A stretch of DNA of 64,000 nucleotides from Helopsaltes ochotensis (lineage: Eukaryota > Chordata > Aves > Passeriformes > Locustellidae), in contig VXBM01000001.1 in assembly GCA_013400155.1 (NCBI GenBank), positions 2,009,367-2,073,366 of the forward strand. Direction: 5' to 3'. Under the pieces are notes generated by a model. That model saw nothing but the letters and a program-made list of their open reading frames with translations. It did not search any database and was not told where the DNA came from. Of this stretch, positions 12,782 through 24,661 are shown one piece after another. The first letter of the stretch is position 1; each line of letters begins with the position of its first letter. The translations under genes and the position numbers were made by a program.

Positions 12782-12782
12782 C
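12735..12782. repeat. (GT)20 microsatellite followed by (GC)4
   Basis: Twenty GT units run from 12,735 to 12,774 and continue without break into GCGCGCGC at 12,775-12,782. Alternating purine-pyrimidine tracts of this kind are the classic Z-DNA-prone sequence, and CG steps favour the transition most. The frames full of VCVCVC or THTHTH that cross it are artefacts of the repeat. Confidence 0.95.
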
Positions 12783-13124
12783 AAACCCATGTTCATTTGG
12801 GAATATCCAGGTGTTTATACCACTTTGGTCACTGTGCAGCCTGGGTCTGCCATGCTCCACTACCTGGGTCACGCGTGGGTTGAGCATGTGGGTGATGTCT
12901 CCACACACAGAACAAACCCCACACAGGTTTGGGCTGAGATGTTTGTGAGGCCGTCAGCGCTGGCTGCAATGATCCCACGTGAGTGTGTTGGGACAACAGC
13001 GTATTGCTGTGTGTGACAGAGCTCTGTGTAAGCATTTGGCAGGAGACCTTCAGTTTTGTGTAGGTGTTTGCTGAGGTCTGTGTCTGTGAGATGTCATTCT
13101 CTTTATTTGTTTGCATGCACCAGC

Positions 13125-13144
13125 AAAAAAAAAAAAAAAAAAAA
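13125..13144 (+). repeat. Poly(A) tract, 20 bases
   Basis: An uninterrupted A20 tract lies here. There is no AATAAA just upstream and I see no recognisable processed-pseudogene or SINE body before it. I call it a homopolymer only. Confidence 0.9.
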
Positions 13145-15604
13145 CCGGAAAAAAGAGCAGGGTGGCATGCCTCAAGTAGTAGGAAATGATGAAATAAAGT
13201 TTTTGGAGCTTGGGCTCCTGCTTCTTGCATGCACGTGTGTGTGCTTGCTCTTCCTAATGACAAGTGTGTGTGTACAGGGACTGTGCGTGTGCCCCACACA
13301 CGTTCAACCAAATGCCTGTACACAGGTCCCTGAGGAATGAGGTAAGTGGGCTGTGGTCTCCAGCTGTTGGCTGTGGTAGAGCCTGCACGACACAAAGGCA
13401 GTTCAGGGCAGCCCCTCTCTCCTTGTGTCCCTGGCACAGCCTCTCCTGCAGCTGAGGTGAGGGGGAGATGTCAGCCTGGTGCCAGAGCCAGGCACAGCTG
13501 GCACTGCCATACCCAGGGGTGAGGGGCTGGGCATGGGGACCTGATGCTGCAGCTCATGAGTAGCTATTTAGGCAGTTCCCATCAGCACAGGCAGTCAGGT
13601 ACCCCAGGCTGTATTTTATCCCAGGGATGCTCCCCAGCTGCCTGTATGCGTGGCCTGACCTTCCCTCTGCCTCTGCTGTCCCTGTCCCCAGTTCCACAGT
13701 GCCCTACAGTCTCCTCTCCTCCTGCTTTTGAGCCCAGCTGGCAGCCTTCATGCTCTTCTTTTTCTGAGTGTCTCCAGCCAGCTCCTTGCTGCCTCCTGCC
13801 CATCCCAGCTCGCTGTCCTTTGGTCCCAGCCTAACCCGTGTCTGATACATGGGATGTCCTAGCTGGCAGCCACACTGTGACGGCTGGTAGAGGGGACAGG
13901 TGGGGTCACAGGCAGTCTCTGCTCTGCAGCATGCCACATTTTGGAGCTGCATTTGACTCCCTCAGTGGGAGGGAGGCGGACGAGGTAATGGCTGCTCTTT
14001 CGGGAGCACAAGCATCCATCTGGTGTACTGAGGGCACAGGGGGTTTGGCACCCAGGAGCTGGCTCTGCCACCACGTGTCGTGGAAGGATCTGAGCTCTGC
14101 CTGGAATGGAAAACTTGTCCTTCCCTCTGACCTTGGAGCTGAGCAGTCCCTGTGGAGCAACTGCATCCCTCAGGCTCTCTGCTTTGCAACAGCTCTCCAC
14201 ACAGGCCAGGCACAATACAGACTTTTCCTGTCTTCTCCCAGGCTGTGTCATGCCCTGAAGTGTGAGAGAAAATTTCGGGGACACTGCTCTGGGCACTGCA
14301 CCTTGTGCCATTTGCATCAGTGCAAAATGTGAGTGGAAGAGCATTTCATTCACGAGGTGTGTTTGCAAATGACTGTACAGCACACCAAAGGGTGAGGAGT
14401 CTGGAGAGGCACATGAAATTCCCACCACAGTGCTGCAGGTCCTTATGGGGGGTTGAAAGGGAAAAGCAACAACAAGATGGGAAGCTCCCACTGAGCTGAC
14501 TAAGAAGGCTCTCCACTGGGAGTAGAGCACATTTGGGCTTGCTATAAACCCCACTAAAAGAGAGGATTTAGCGTATTCCTCTGCTCTTACCACCTCTCCA
14601 ATATCTGCCTCACTTTACTTCTGCAACACTAGTTATATTTATTTCCCTCTTTTGTTGTTTAATAATTCACCCTCTGTTTCCCTCAAACTTTGATTTTTGT
14701 TATTCTCTCAAACTGTGTCCAGAAACACAAGGTAAATGCACCCCTTGGATGCCAACACATCTCTGCAGATGGAGGAGCCTGCTGCGAAGTGTGTCCTTGG
14801 GAGGAGAACTCAGGGACACCAGGGTGCCAGTATAACCTCCAGTGTTATTCCTGACAGATGCACAGTTCATAGTCTATCATTTTAATGTCTGTCACTTTGG
14901 GATCTAAAAACCCAAACTGGTGAGTGGAAGTCGCCTTGTGCTGCAGTATTAGGGCACTTGCTTGAGTTCCAAGCATAATAGTAACTTTCCACCTCTGGAT
15001 CTCCTCTCTGACTGCCTGGGGGAAGCTGGTGATCCTGACTTGTCCTCATCCCACAGGATGTTTCCCAAGTACTGCTGTATGACAGATAGCAGCTTCTGGT
15101 CTGGAACATGTTCTTGGGCTTATAGCCTCTCCAGGATGCCAGGGGCAGGATGGGACCAGGACCTACAGCCGTCAGACATGAGCAACAGGGTTGGCAGAAG
15201 AGGAGTGAGGTTGGAGGGTTTTGAGCATCATCCTTTTCTTTGCATGGATTTATTCCGAAAGCACTCACCTACATCCCCACTACCTGCTGCTGCACAGCCA
15301 TCCAGCACCATCCCAGCTGTAGAGCTGAAGCCAGATTTGAAGTAGGAAAGTCCAGGGCTGTTCCTTCACTCAAGGAGTCTTTGGGGGACGCGGGGGGGCG
15401 AAAAGCTGGCTAACGGATGGGACTGGCAGAGTCCACGGGATGTCACGCTGACTGTCCATCTCACAGAAATACCAGGGGCATCAATAATTTACGTCCCCAA
15501 AGCCCTTGCAGCCCTCTGCAGCCTGCAAGCAGCACCACAACATTTACATTGATCTCCTCCTCTCGCTGCTCTGCACCCTCCATCGCTGTGGATCCTCAAA
15601 ACTG
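13145..15604. other. Stretch with long overlapping chance frames
   Basis: The longest frame is 244 residues on the - strand at 13,859-14,593, opposite a 164-residue + strand frame at 13,838-14,332. Neither translation contains a recognisable domain, and the composition (many Ser, Pro, Cys, His and Leu residues) is typical of non-coding avian DNA. I do not annotate a gene. No transposon or RNA gene is seen. Confidence 0.45.
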
Positions 15605-15835
15605 AAACCGCGGCTCGGTCTCCCTGGCGTCACGAACAACCAGGGCTGTGAGAATGACTCACAGGCAAACGCAGCCGGGTGCTCACACCTACTGCCCCCA
15701 TCCCATCCCATCCCAGCCGCTGCCCCCAGCCCGCTCCCGGCTCGGCAGCAGCCCACAGCGCTGGGCAGCGCCAACCATCCCTGCCCGCGGCCCCGCACGG
15801 CGGGAGCCCCCACGCCTGCTCAGCGGTCCCGGCTG
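15605..15835. promoter_or_regulatory. CpG-rich patch beside a putative enhancer
   Basis: I count about 21 CpG dinucleotides in some 230 bp, including CCGCGGCTCGG, CCCGCGGCCCCG and CACGGCGGG. The patch is flanked by CpG-poor DNA and sits directly upstream of an AT-rich constrained-looking block and a long pyrimidine tract. It could be a distal promoter (for example of a non-coding RNA) or an enhancer core. An AP-1-like TGACTCA lies at its edge near 15,655. Confidence 0.4.
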
Positions 15836-15859
15836 CTCTTAGTTTCTCCCTACTGAAGA

Positions 15860-16060
15860 ATTATGTAGCATGAAGAAGCAGGCTCCACCATCTTGAACTG
15901 GCAGTGAACTTTGCTTTCTACATATAAATACAGATAGCAATCACACCCCAATCAGCACACAAGCTTCAGGGCATCATCACGGCAACTCTAACTTTCCCAT
16001 TACGATAATGTGATTTTCACTCAGTCTATAATATCACCAGCCATGAATAAAACAACTGGC
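15860..16060. promoter_or_regulatory. Candidate conserved non-coding element
   Basis: This is an AT-rich, complex-sequence block between a CpG-rich patch and a polypyrimidine tract. It contains CCACCATCTTG (a near match to the reverse of the YY1 motif), CCCCAATCAGC, TAATGTGATTTT and CATGAATAAAAC. The constraint-like look continues after the tract at 16,140-16,235 with TTTGCATACTAAT (16,145-16,157), a POU-type site. Conservation is inferred from appearance only. Confidence 0.35.
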
Positions 16061-16133
16061 TTTTTTCTCTCTTTCTCTCTCCCTTCCCTCTCTCCCCCCT
16101 CCCTCCCTCTCCCTTTCTCTCTCCCCCTCTCTC
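16061..16133 (+). repeat. 73-nt pure polypyrimidine tract
   Basis: Every base from 16,061 to 16,133 is C or T: a TTTTTT start, then mixed CT, CCCT and CTTT units. Long homopurine-homopyrimidine tracts can form triplex (H-DNA) structures, particularly near regulatory elements. The minus-strand frames with RERERE residues here are artefacts of the tract. Confidence 0.95.
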
Positions 16134-16235
16134 GGATCACAGTCTTTGCATACTAATGATGGCTGAATAAGGCTTCCAGGGTGCGATCTCTGATGGATAG
16201 GGAGGTCAGGCTCTGGGTGGATCCTCGGTGCTCTC

Positions 16236-19200
16236 CAGTCCTCACACACACGGCTTAATCTCTCTTTAACCTCCTGGGTATGTGGAACCCGACTGGACTG
16301 ACAGACCTGGCTGGACAGACAGGCAGTCACTGGCTTCTTGTCCCATCAGCATTATGCCCCTAGAGTGGGGCAGGGACGTGCTGCAGTTTGTGTGATTGGG
16401 TAGAGGGGACATCCTGGTCCCTGAAACCTACCAGCCCCTGCCCGGCTCCCTGGAGCATCTCCATCTCAGCTCGAATGCTCTGGTGTGTGGGAAATGTGTC
16501 AAGCCGGGATTAATCCTGCCCCAGGGCACCCTCACCCCTGCTGCTCAGCCAAGCTGTTTGTCTAACCCCGTTCAGGTCTGCTGTCCCTGAGGATGTATGG
16601 AGGCTAGATTAGGGAAGCAATCTGACTGAAAAAAACCCTGCCACCATTTAAAAAAAAAATTCCCATAGGGATCTGGTACCTGATCCAACCCACTACACAG
16701 AGCAGAGCAGTTGCAGGGAATTGACTGGATTTTCCCACAGAGAGGCAACTTGCTGGATCAGACCCATACTCTTCTAGTTCCCAACATGATTAACAGCTAC
16801 TACAGAAGAGAAACTCCTTTTTGCAGGCTTCTCAGGAATAACCCTGACCAGGAGTTCCTGCTCATTTCAGCAATTCCAGAAAATTGCAGCCTGATGAGTT
16901 TAAACCAGCCAGAAAGGGTTCATGACTCATTTGTGTGATTTCTGGCAGACTGAGCATCACTATGCATGTCCTGGTGCAACTAGGGCACCACTGTCCCTGT
17001 GCTACATGCCCTGCTCTGCATTCAGCCCCGGCAAACATCCCGTGCCTGCTCTGCATGCCTCTAGCTGAAACTGGCACCCAGCTGTCATAGGAATGGCATG
17101 GTAGGGAGCACACCCATATGGAGAGACTCAAGATATGTCAGTTTGATTTTGTTTCCTATTCTCACTCCAGAAACTATCATGCCAAGGCACAGAAACCCAG
17201 GAACAATTTTGCACTTTCCAAACCATGCTGATCCAACATGCAAAGCCCAAGTTCAATTCCCTTGCATTCTTTCCACACTTGTCTGCTTTCAAAGTTTTTA
17301 GAAGTCTCTTGTTTGGGAGCAGTGGTGGAGCACTGTGAGGTTTCCTAACCCCAGACTTTATCTCAGAGACAAAAGCACTGTTCCTTTAACTCCTCTCCAC
17401 CCAGTGCTTTGCTTAGGATTATTGTCTCATGTGGGTAATTAATTCTCTTGAACATCAGCATCTGGCCCTGGGTGGAGCTGTGCTGGAGAGAGCAGCAGAG
17501 CACAGGATTGGGTTATAAGGTGCTAGAACACCTGTTTGTGCCTTTTGTGTTCTTTCTCAAATCTATAAAGCAGGACATAAGGTCTCTACTCTGTCCCAGA
17601 AAGGTGCCTGTGGGAAAGCTGCATTGTGGAAGGGACTAGTTGTCCTTTTTGCAAGATAAAGGGATGTATTGAGTACTGATTGCTCAAGTGGCTGTTGAAA
17701 CGTCCATGTTCCTCATGAGCACTCCGTGCTGTGTCAGGAGAGTTGCAGGGTGAGTGTTGAGTTACTGGGGCCCTCCAAAGGCTGAAGCAGCAATAAAAGG
17801 CATTAGGAGCAGAAATGGGATAGGATGGTGGCTAGACTTTGCAGTGGCCGAAATTGTGGATGTTAAGTGTGTGCTTGCAAGTTTTGAGCACTCAAAGGGG
17901 AAAAACAGACAGGAAAACACTAAAGAGCACCAACAGCCTGCATGGGGCAGACTGATGTTGTTAACCTCTGCCAATTCCTCGGTGGGCTGCGGCTGACCTG
18001 GCAGGATGGTGCATGCAAAACCAGGTGTGCATGCCCTGCATGCTCTGAGAGCACATGGCCTGGGGCTGCTGTGCTCATGGCACTGCTGTGCAGCACTGCC
18101 ACTGCTCCTGACTGCTTTGCTGGAGAGCCACACGGGGACATGGAAGACACGGTCCTTGCAGCTTGTCTCTGGGACAGGATAAGCAGGGAAGGTGCATATT
18201 ACAGACACTTGAATCCTAGTTAATATGTGCCATGGGGTGGCAGATAGGGCATCTTTCAAAATGAAAGACAGGGACAGGCTACCTGTTCACTCCTGCCTGC
18301 GAGCACTCACGACTTGTAAGTGTCCTATATAAATCAAGCTTCTTTCCCAACTGATGGCTGTTCTTGCAGTATAAGTGGCTTTGGGGATGGCTCTGTCTCT
18401 GCCATCTCTCAGATGCGATATAGGCTGATTCAGAAACTGTAATGAGTCCTGCTGCAAGCAGCTTGGAAGGTGCCCTCTGCAGATGAGAAAAGTGTGCTGG
18501 ATTGATGTAGCCCAGAAACCTATGTTGGAATCTATTGCATATCCTTTCCCCACCCCAGTAGTGTGGGGTATGGGATGCTTTGGAGTTACAGAGACAGGGA
18601 GGGATGAGTCCTCAGCTTTGCAGCTGCTTTTGCTTCTTCTCTAGCTGGAAAAGGCTTCCTTGCCTTCCCTGACATAAAGAGAAGAGCAGAGGTGCTCCAA
18701 AAACTAGCAGGCACCTGCGCCAACTGATTCTGGCACAGGGCTCACCCCACACAGCAGGCTACGAGTCCCCTGGTGGGTGACAGAGCTGGCTGAAATGGAT
18801 GGGGCTGTAATGGAGGTACCTGCCGGCAGGGCTACCTGGGAGACGCTCTTATCTGTCATCTGATTTATCCAGGTTAAAAGGCTGCAATCAGTCACCAAGG
18901 TAGATTCATTCCCCAGTAAATAGTGCCCGAGGGCTTCCAGGACCTATTTTACTGCTAAGCACTCTCTTTCCAATGCTTGAATACCTTTGTTCCCGATGGA
19001 GCTGTTGCTGGCTGATATATATATGATATGGGGAGTCCCGGTGACTTTTTTATTTTTGCTCTGTACAGCTCCTGGCCTTGTCTCGACTGCGTCAGGCTGC
19101 ACGATGAATTATCTGTCCAAGGGTTTCTTGCGTCTGGGGGCAAATCCAGCGGAGACTGCTCTCGGCTGCCGGGAGAGCTGTCTCTATGAATCAGCTCTGC

Positions 19201-22200
19201 CTGAAGCCTGGACGATTGGCACAGCAAGAGGAGAGGCTTGGAGGGGAGGGAAGTGATATTCGGAGTGCTGTGGGCTGGTCCAGGTTTTGGGCTTGGGGCT
19301 AGGAGGGACAAGCCTCTCCCGCCTTTGCTTCTTTTGCTGGGGCACTTTGTGATGGGATGACAGAGCTGGGCTGAGGGAGATTCATATGCTGTGGTGCCCA
19401 AACAATTGCTTTCTCCAGTGACTTTTTCCTGCTGGATCTGCCTAGAGCCTGTCCCCTATCACAGGTGATTCCTTTCCAGGTTTGGCTATCTCCAGGATCA
19501 GAGAGGTTTCTCGAGCTGTGAAGAGCAGTGATATTACTCAGACAGGGGTACCTGGACCCCAGTGATATTCAGAAAAAGGACATTCTCTGCCCTCTGGGGT
19601 TCAACTGTCACTTCTCATGACATGTCACAAAGCCAATTTGATTTCTTCTGAGCACCGAGGTCATCCCCTTCCCCTAGCCCTGCTCTTTGGGGGCATGTTT
19701 GTATTTGACTTGATGGTGGAGAAGAGGAAATCTCTATCAAGAAGGCTGTGGACACAGTAGCAGATTCTATCCTCATTTTAATTTTTTACTTTTTTTTTTC
19801 CTCCTGGTTGAACCCAACAACAGATCCCCCAAACTGCTGGCAAGGGGCTGCAATCCCCATCCAAGCTCCAGGTGCTACCTGCCTCCCCATCCCAAAGGAG
19901 GGGGAAAGGGTAAATCCCGCCCCCTCCTTTGGGTAGAGATCAGGAGCCCTTGTCTACTACACCTTGCTCTTATGTACCTTCAAGCATTTGTCCTGAGGTT
20001 TAACTGCTTTTATTCCTTTTCCTGTCTTTGACAAACCTCTTATGTAGTTTGTCAACCCAAATCGGTTTGTTAACTTCCTCCTGCTCTTCCCATCCCCTCC
20101 CACTCCTCCTCCCACTAATTGGAGTGAAGGACTAATGGAGTATTACTGTGAGGGACTGAGGGACTAGGCAAGCTTCCCAAAGTACTTACCTAAGAGGAGA
20201 GCACTTTGACTAATAGATGAGCATTAAGGCTGTGCATCCTCTTGTCCTGAGAGTGGGAGGAGGGGGCCAAGAGTACAGAGCAGAGCTCCAGACGTTCTTA
20301 TTACTGGCTCTCTCCAGATATCCAGACTGTAGAGTTAAACCATCTCTGCTCTCACATTCGCCCTTAGGGATGGGTTTCAGATCTAATTTGCCGTTTGATA
20401 ACACCCCAGACAGGTGGATTTGACTCCCAGTAGGTGCAACACAGTCCTTGGTCAGCTACAGATAGCAGCTTTCCTGCTTGGGCAAAAGAGGACTTTCCCC
20501 CCATGCTGTTTTTCTACAACACCTAGCACAGGAGGGCTCCTTCAGTCCCCCAGGGGATGTTTTGCAGTGGCTGCACCTGTACTTTGAGTACTGGATCACC
20601 CAGTAGTGCCCTGGGACAAGACACTGGGACAGCCAGAAGGAGAGCAGGATGGATCTGTCTGGAGGCACAGAGCACTTCAGCAGCTGCTGTATACCTAGAC
20701 CTTCCACCTATGAATGTCATGAAAGTTTTTTCCTGCTGGTCATCTGGCTTTGAATGTTCCTGTGCATTTTCCAGGGGCCGTACCCAGCACTGAAAGAGGG
20801 TTTGAAGTTGTAACTATGCAGAACCACTAACCCTGAACTTTGGAGATGCACTGGATGATAGGCTGTGATGATCAATATGTGCCCCTTTCCTTGCTTCTGC
20901 AATTTGGTTTCTGAACCTATGCTAGGGTGCAGAACCAATTAGATCAGCCTGATGACCATCACCAACGTCATCTGCAACCTTCAAGTGTTTTGTAGCTCAA
21001 TCCTCTGGACCCCTGGAGGGCATCGCACTGACATTTAAACATTGTAAATGGCAGCAGTGCTCAAAAGCACCAGGAAAAAGGTCAAGTGCTTCAGTAAGAG
21101 GTGGGCAGGCATGGGTCTGCACATGGGTGTTTGCTGGTTAAGTGTATGGAGACATCTCGGGAGAGAGGTAACAAATGTAGCTGGATGCAAAGTGGAGGTG
21201 GGCAGGGTGGATGGGAGAGGACATAAAAATGGAGAGGAATGAGCTGCGGTTATCATGGGCCTTTGGGGAAGGAGAAAGTATTTCCAGAAGCTAGGTTTGA
21301 GGAACTAAAGCCGTGATGTTTATGAAATGTGGGTGCTCAGGTTCAGCAGACTCCTGATGGCTGGGTCTGGAGATAGCATCAGGGGACAGCTTAGAGCATG
21401 TTTCTGAGACCCCTTGTTTCACCAGAGAACGTGCAACTTGCCAAGTGGATACCGGAGGTGGATGTGGCCAGCCCTTCCTTTGTTTTGCTTGGGCTCTCCA
21501 GGTGCCCCAGATTTCTCTCTGCCACTTCTTACTGGCAGCCACCCTTAGGGTGTCTGACCTCTCAGCAATGTCACCTAGGTAAGTGCTGGCTCTTTGGAAA
21601 GCACTTGTGTGTTCCTGGCTTTGCCCCCTGATTAGCAGTAGCATTATAACAGGAGAGATGGAGGGAAAACACAGGACAGGTTCAACTTGTCCAGCTTCAC
21701 TCCCTATAATCAGCACCTGCTGAGTCACACAGACTTATGATATTCTTCATCAGGATGCTTCAGGAGAAAACTTGGCCAAACTAGGTGATGGGAAATGGCT
21801 CTGTGCATCTTATGCATCTCCTCTAATGCTGGGCAAGAGCATGAAACCCGCAAGTGCAGATGCTGATATGAGAACTGAGTTTGGCCCAGCTGCAGCACAG
21901 CTTGCAGTTTCTGTCCCTGGCTCTCAAGCACTGGTATCTGACACGGTGTGTGCTGGGAGAATGAGGAATCCACCATAGCAAGAAGAGCGTTCTCAGGACA
22001 ACTGCCTATGTGAACATAAAGATGAGGGGGAGGGATAAAACACCTTCCTGATATGAGGAGGGGGGTTGTCATCATCCTGGCCACACCCATGCTAGGGCAT
22101 CCTTCAATCTCTCCACGTGAGCACTGGGGAGGAGGAATATCAGAGCTCCCCATTAGCTGGACACCACTCTCTCCCTGCCCCAGGGAAGGCACAATGAGCG

Positions 22201-22285
22201 GCCACAGAGCGGGGTCACTCCGTAGTGCTCCCATCAGGGAGGAAGCCTTCCTGTGCCCCGGCAAACCCCTAGTGAAAGACAATCA
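16236..22285. other. Stretch with no recognised gene
   Basis: Six kilobases show only chance frames, the longest 185 residues at 21,725-22,282 on the - strand with no recognisable motif. Small local features are a GGTAATTAATTC homeodomain core near 17,435, a perfect 12-bp palindrome CCTGCCGGCAGG at 18,819-18,830, a short TA run near 19,016-19,024 and a T-rich run at 19,789-19,799. I see no repeat family or RNA gene. Confidence 0.5.
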
Positions 22286-22490
22286 GGCTCGCTGTCACCG
22301 AGCTAATTCCGATGGCATAAATGCAGTAATGAAATTCACGGCAGGATTAGCCTCTCCATCCAATGGGCCGGCACCACAGTGACATATCGTGCTTCTTGCC
22401 CGAATGTAACACACCATCTAATTTACGTCGTGTAGCGAGCGGGAATGAAATGTTCATAAAGAATTGCTGAATCTTGTCACCTTAACTGCG
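22286..22490. promoter_or_regulatory. Candidate conserved non-coding element
   Basis: About 200 bp combine AT-rich homeodomain cores (CTAATTCC, TCTAATTTACG, TTCATAAAG), an OTX/PITX-type GGATTAGC, a CCAAT box and several retained CpGs (TCACCG, TTCCGATG, TCACGG, ATCGTG, ACGTCGTGTAGCG). Retained CpGs outside CpG islands together with homeodomain cores are typical of deeply conserved vertebrate enhancers. Cross-species alignment would be decisive. Confidence 0.4.
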
Positions 22491-24099
22491 GCCCCAGGCT
22501 CTGAGGCATCTGTCAGGGAGAGGAGAGCAGAGAAGGAGGCTCCTGCCTTGCAAAGCTGCGACCAGGGCTTTGGGAAAGGGGAGATGGCTGCATTAATCTT
22601 CTGGGTCTGTGCAATGGAGATGTAGCACGTGGGGATGAGGACTCTAGGCTGGAGGAGGGGAGCTGTAGAGCTTCCTTGCATGTGCATGCTGTGGAGTGGT
22701 GTTAGCAACAAGAAAAGGGCTGTTAGAGCTTCCCCACCCAGAGAACTGCATGCCTGGGATGCATGAAAATGGACCTGTGGTGGCATGGAAATAAGGGGCA
22801 GCATCCTTGGAGATACACATACTCACTGCAGAATACAAGCTCCCAAATTCCATGTTGGTCCCGTGTGCAGGTACACACTATTTAGCAACTGGAGGTGTTC
22901 ACCTGTCTGGGAAAGGATGTGCACAACCTTTTTGCTGTGGCTCGGCAGCCCCGTTCCCCCTCCCCTTCCCAAATGTTTATTTGCAGTTAATTTTCATGGA
23001 TCCTAATGGCTCAGATCCTGCTAGGGGGGATCGTGCTTGCCTCTTCAGTCAGAAAGTTTGCAGAAAAAATAGCCCTTTCCTGTTGTGTTTGGAGTAATAG
23101 CGTCTTGGTGTCCGGAGGGGAGTTGGCAAGGAAACAGGGAAGTTTATTAAGAGTAAGAGATTGAATTCCACTGGGTTTAATTGGAAGTGCTTGAGCAAAC
23201 AGGGGAGGGAGTCATCCAGTCCAGCTCTCTGGAAGCAGCAGTCCTAGCCCCAGGCTTCATGCCCATGAAGCTAACTAGTCCCAGGGCCACCTTATCATCT
23301 TGGCTCTTGGGGAAGCTGCAGGGTCTGGCTTGTTTTCTTCTTTGGGGTCATCCGTGCACCTCAGCCTTGGATTTCTATTCCACCAGTTGCTAGAATCCTA
23401 CATGGGACCTGGAAATGGTGGGTCACAAAGTATGATGCTTTGAAGTGTCTGGGAAGACACAGTATTTGGGTCTGTATTTTACTTTGGGAGTTGGTTCAGG
23501 GCACAAAGTGTGCAAGGGAGGCAGAGGTCCTGTCCTTCCTGTGCTGCCCAGTCCTCTCCCGTGAAAATGTGGCTTTTCTCCCTTAGCAGGGACAGCACAG
23601 CTCCAGGCTGGGACTCAGCAGCAGCTGGCTGGGCTGCAGGCATTGGGTATGCAATTTTCAACTGTGATATGTTTTGGAAGAGTAACCTAAACTTAAAATG
23701 CCTGCTCTACTTTCACATTTTAAAGCTAAAATGGAGAAAATCCACTTTTTGATCCTAATTCCCACACCATCCTTCAGGGCACAGAAAAGTCTCCAAGTCA
23801 GATTCCCATGGATGAAACCACCTGCTTGCCTTGGGCTTGCCTTGGTCTGAATGCTGCCTGCAGAATGAGCTGCAGCACCATTGTGCCTCCCCTGCACCGA
23901 TAACCACAGGTATGTAAAGCAGTGAGGAAATGTGCCTTTGTGGTTGCAAAAGGAGCTTAGTGCCGAAAGTCTGATTCCCTTCTAGAAGTCTCTCCTTCAA
24001 GACCTTCTCCTATACCATGCTGAGTTGAAAGAAGCATCAAGTATTTTTCTTGTAGATGAAGGTAAATGGGTGCCCCAACATTTGTTTTGCCTTGAATTC
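22491..24099. other. Stretch with no recognised gene
   Basis: Only short chance frames are present, none over 116 residues. I see no repeat, RNA gene or notable motif cluster. Confidence 0.5.
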
Positions 24100-24360
24100 A
24101 GCTGATCGCTCTGCTGAAAATTTTTAAATTAAAGAACAATAAATAATTTATTACTTTATTTACTTTAATTCAATAAATTGCTTCCCCACAAATTAAGATA
24201 TATTGCTTCAAATTAAATGTTTCATTAAATCTGAGATTAAACTTTTGGGGGCTGGGGAAAGTAAGACTTTTTAATTTGGCTGAAAACATGAAAACTGCCG
24301 TTTCCCATTACTTTAACTGCAAACTCTAGAACCAAAGTGACACAAATTTTACAAAGCGTG
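24100..24360. promoter_or_regulatory. AT-rich block, possible non-coding element or MAR
   Basis: This block is unusually AT-rich, with many TTTAAATT, AATTTATT, TTTAATTC and AAATTAA elements, in a GC-moderate neighbourhood. It may be a conserved element or a matrix-attachment-type sequence. There is no coding potential. The call rests on composition alone. Confidence 0.3.
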
Positions 24361-24637
24361 ATTGTGCTGGTTTGGTCTCTGCTCCTACTCCTCTGGGAGA
24401 TCAGTGGGTTTCTCTTTCTGACTCTCTCACTATTCAGCTGCAAATCCAAATGGAACATGTCTCTATTCCCAACCAAACCTCACACAAATGTCCTCTAATT
24501 GAAGCACTTTGTGTCTTCCAGACTTTGCAGGGTCTTGTTTCTCCACAACCTTGCTTTATGTGTGAAATTGTCATAGTGGCTGGCTCCAGCCACACTCTAT
24601 GCTCTTTGTTTCAAACATATATAAGTTAAATATATAT

Positions 24638-24661
24638 ATGATTATATAAATGATTATATAA
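24638..24661. repeat. Two-copy 12-bp AT-rich tandem repeat
   Basis: The unit ATGATTATATAA occurs twice head to tail, directly after a short (TA)n run at 24,628-24,639. It is a simple local expansion. Confidence 0.85.

Noticed and set aside
12657..12948. Frames rich in alternating Val-Cys or Thr-His
   Set aside because: They are translations of the GT microsatellite.
13125..13144. Poly(A) as the tail of a processed pseudogene
   Set aside because: No recognisable coding body or polyadenylation signal precedes it.
13859..14593. 244-residue - strand frame, with a 164-residue + strand frame opposite
   Set aside because: No recognisable domain, no splice or promoter context, and simultaneous openness on both strands indicates composition rather than selection. 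It could be revisited if a transcript maps here.
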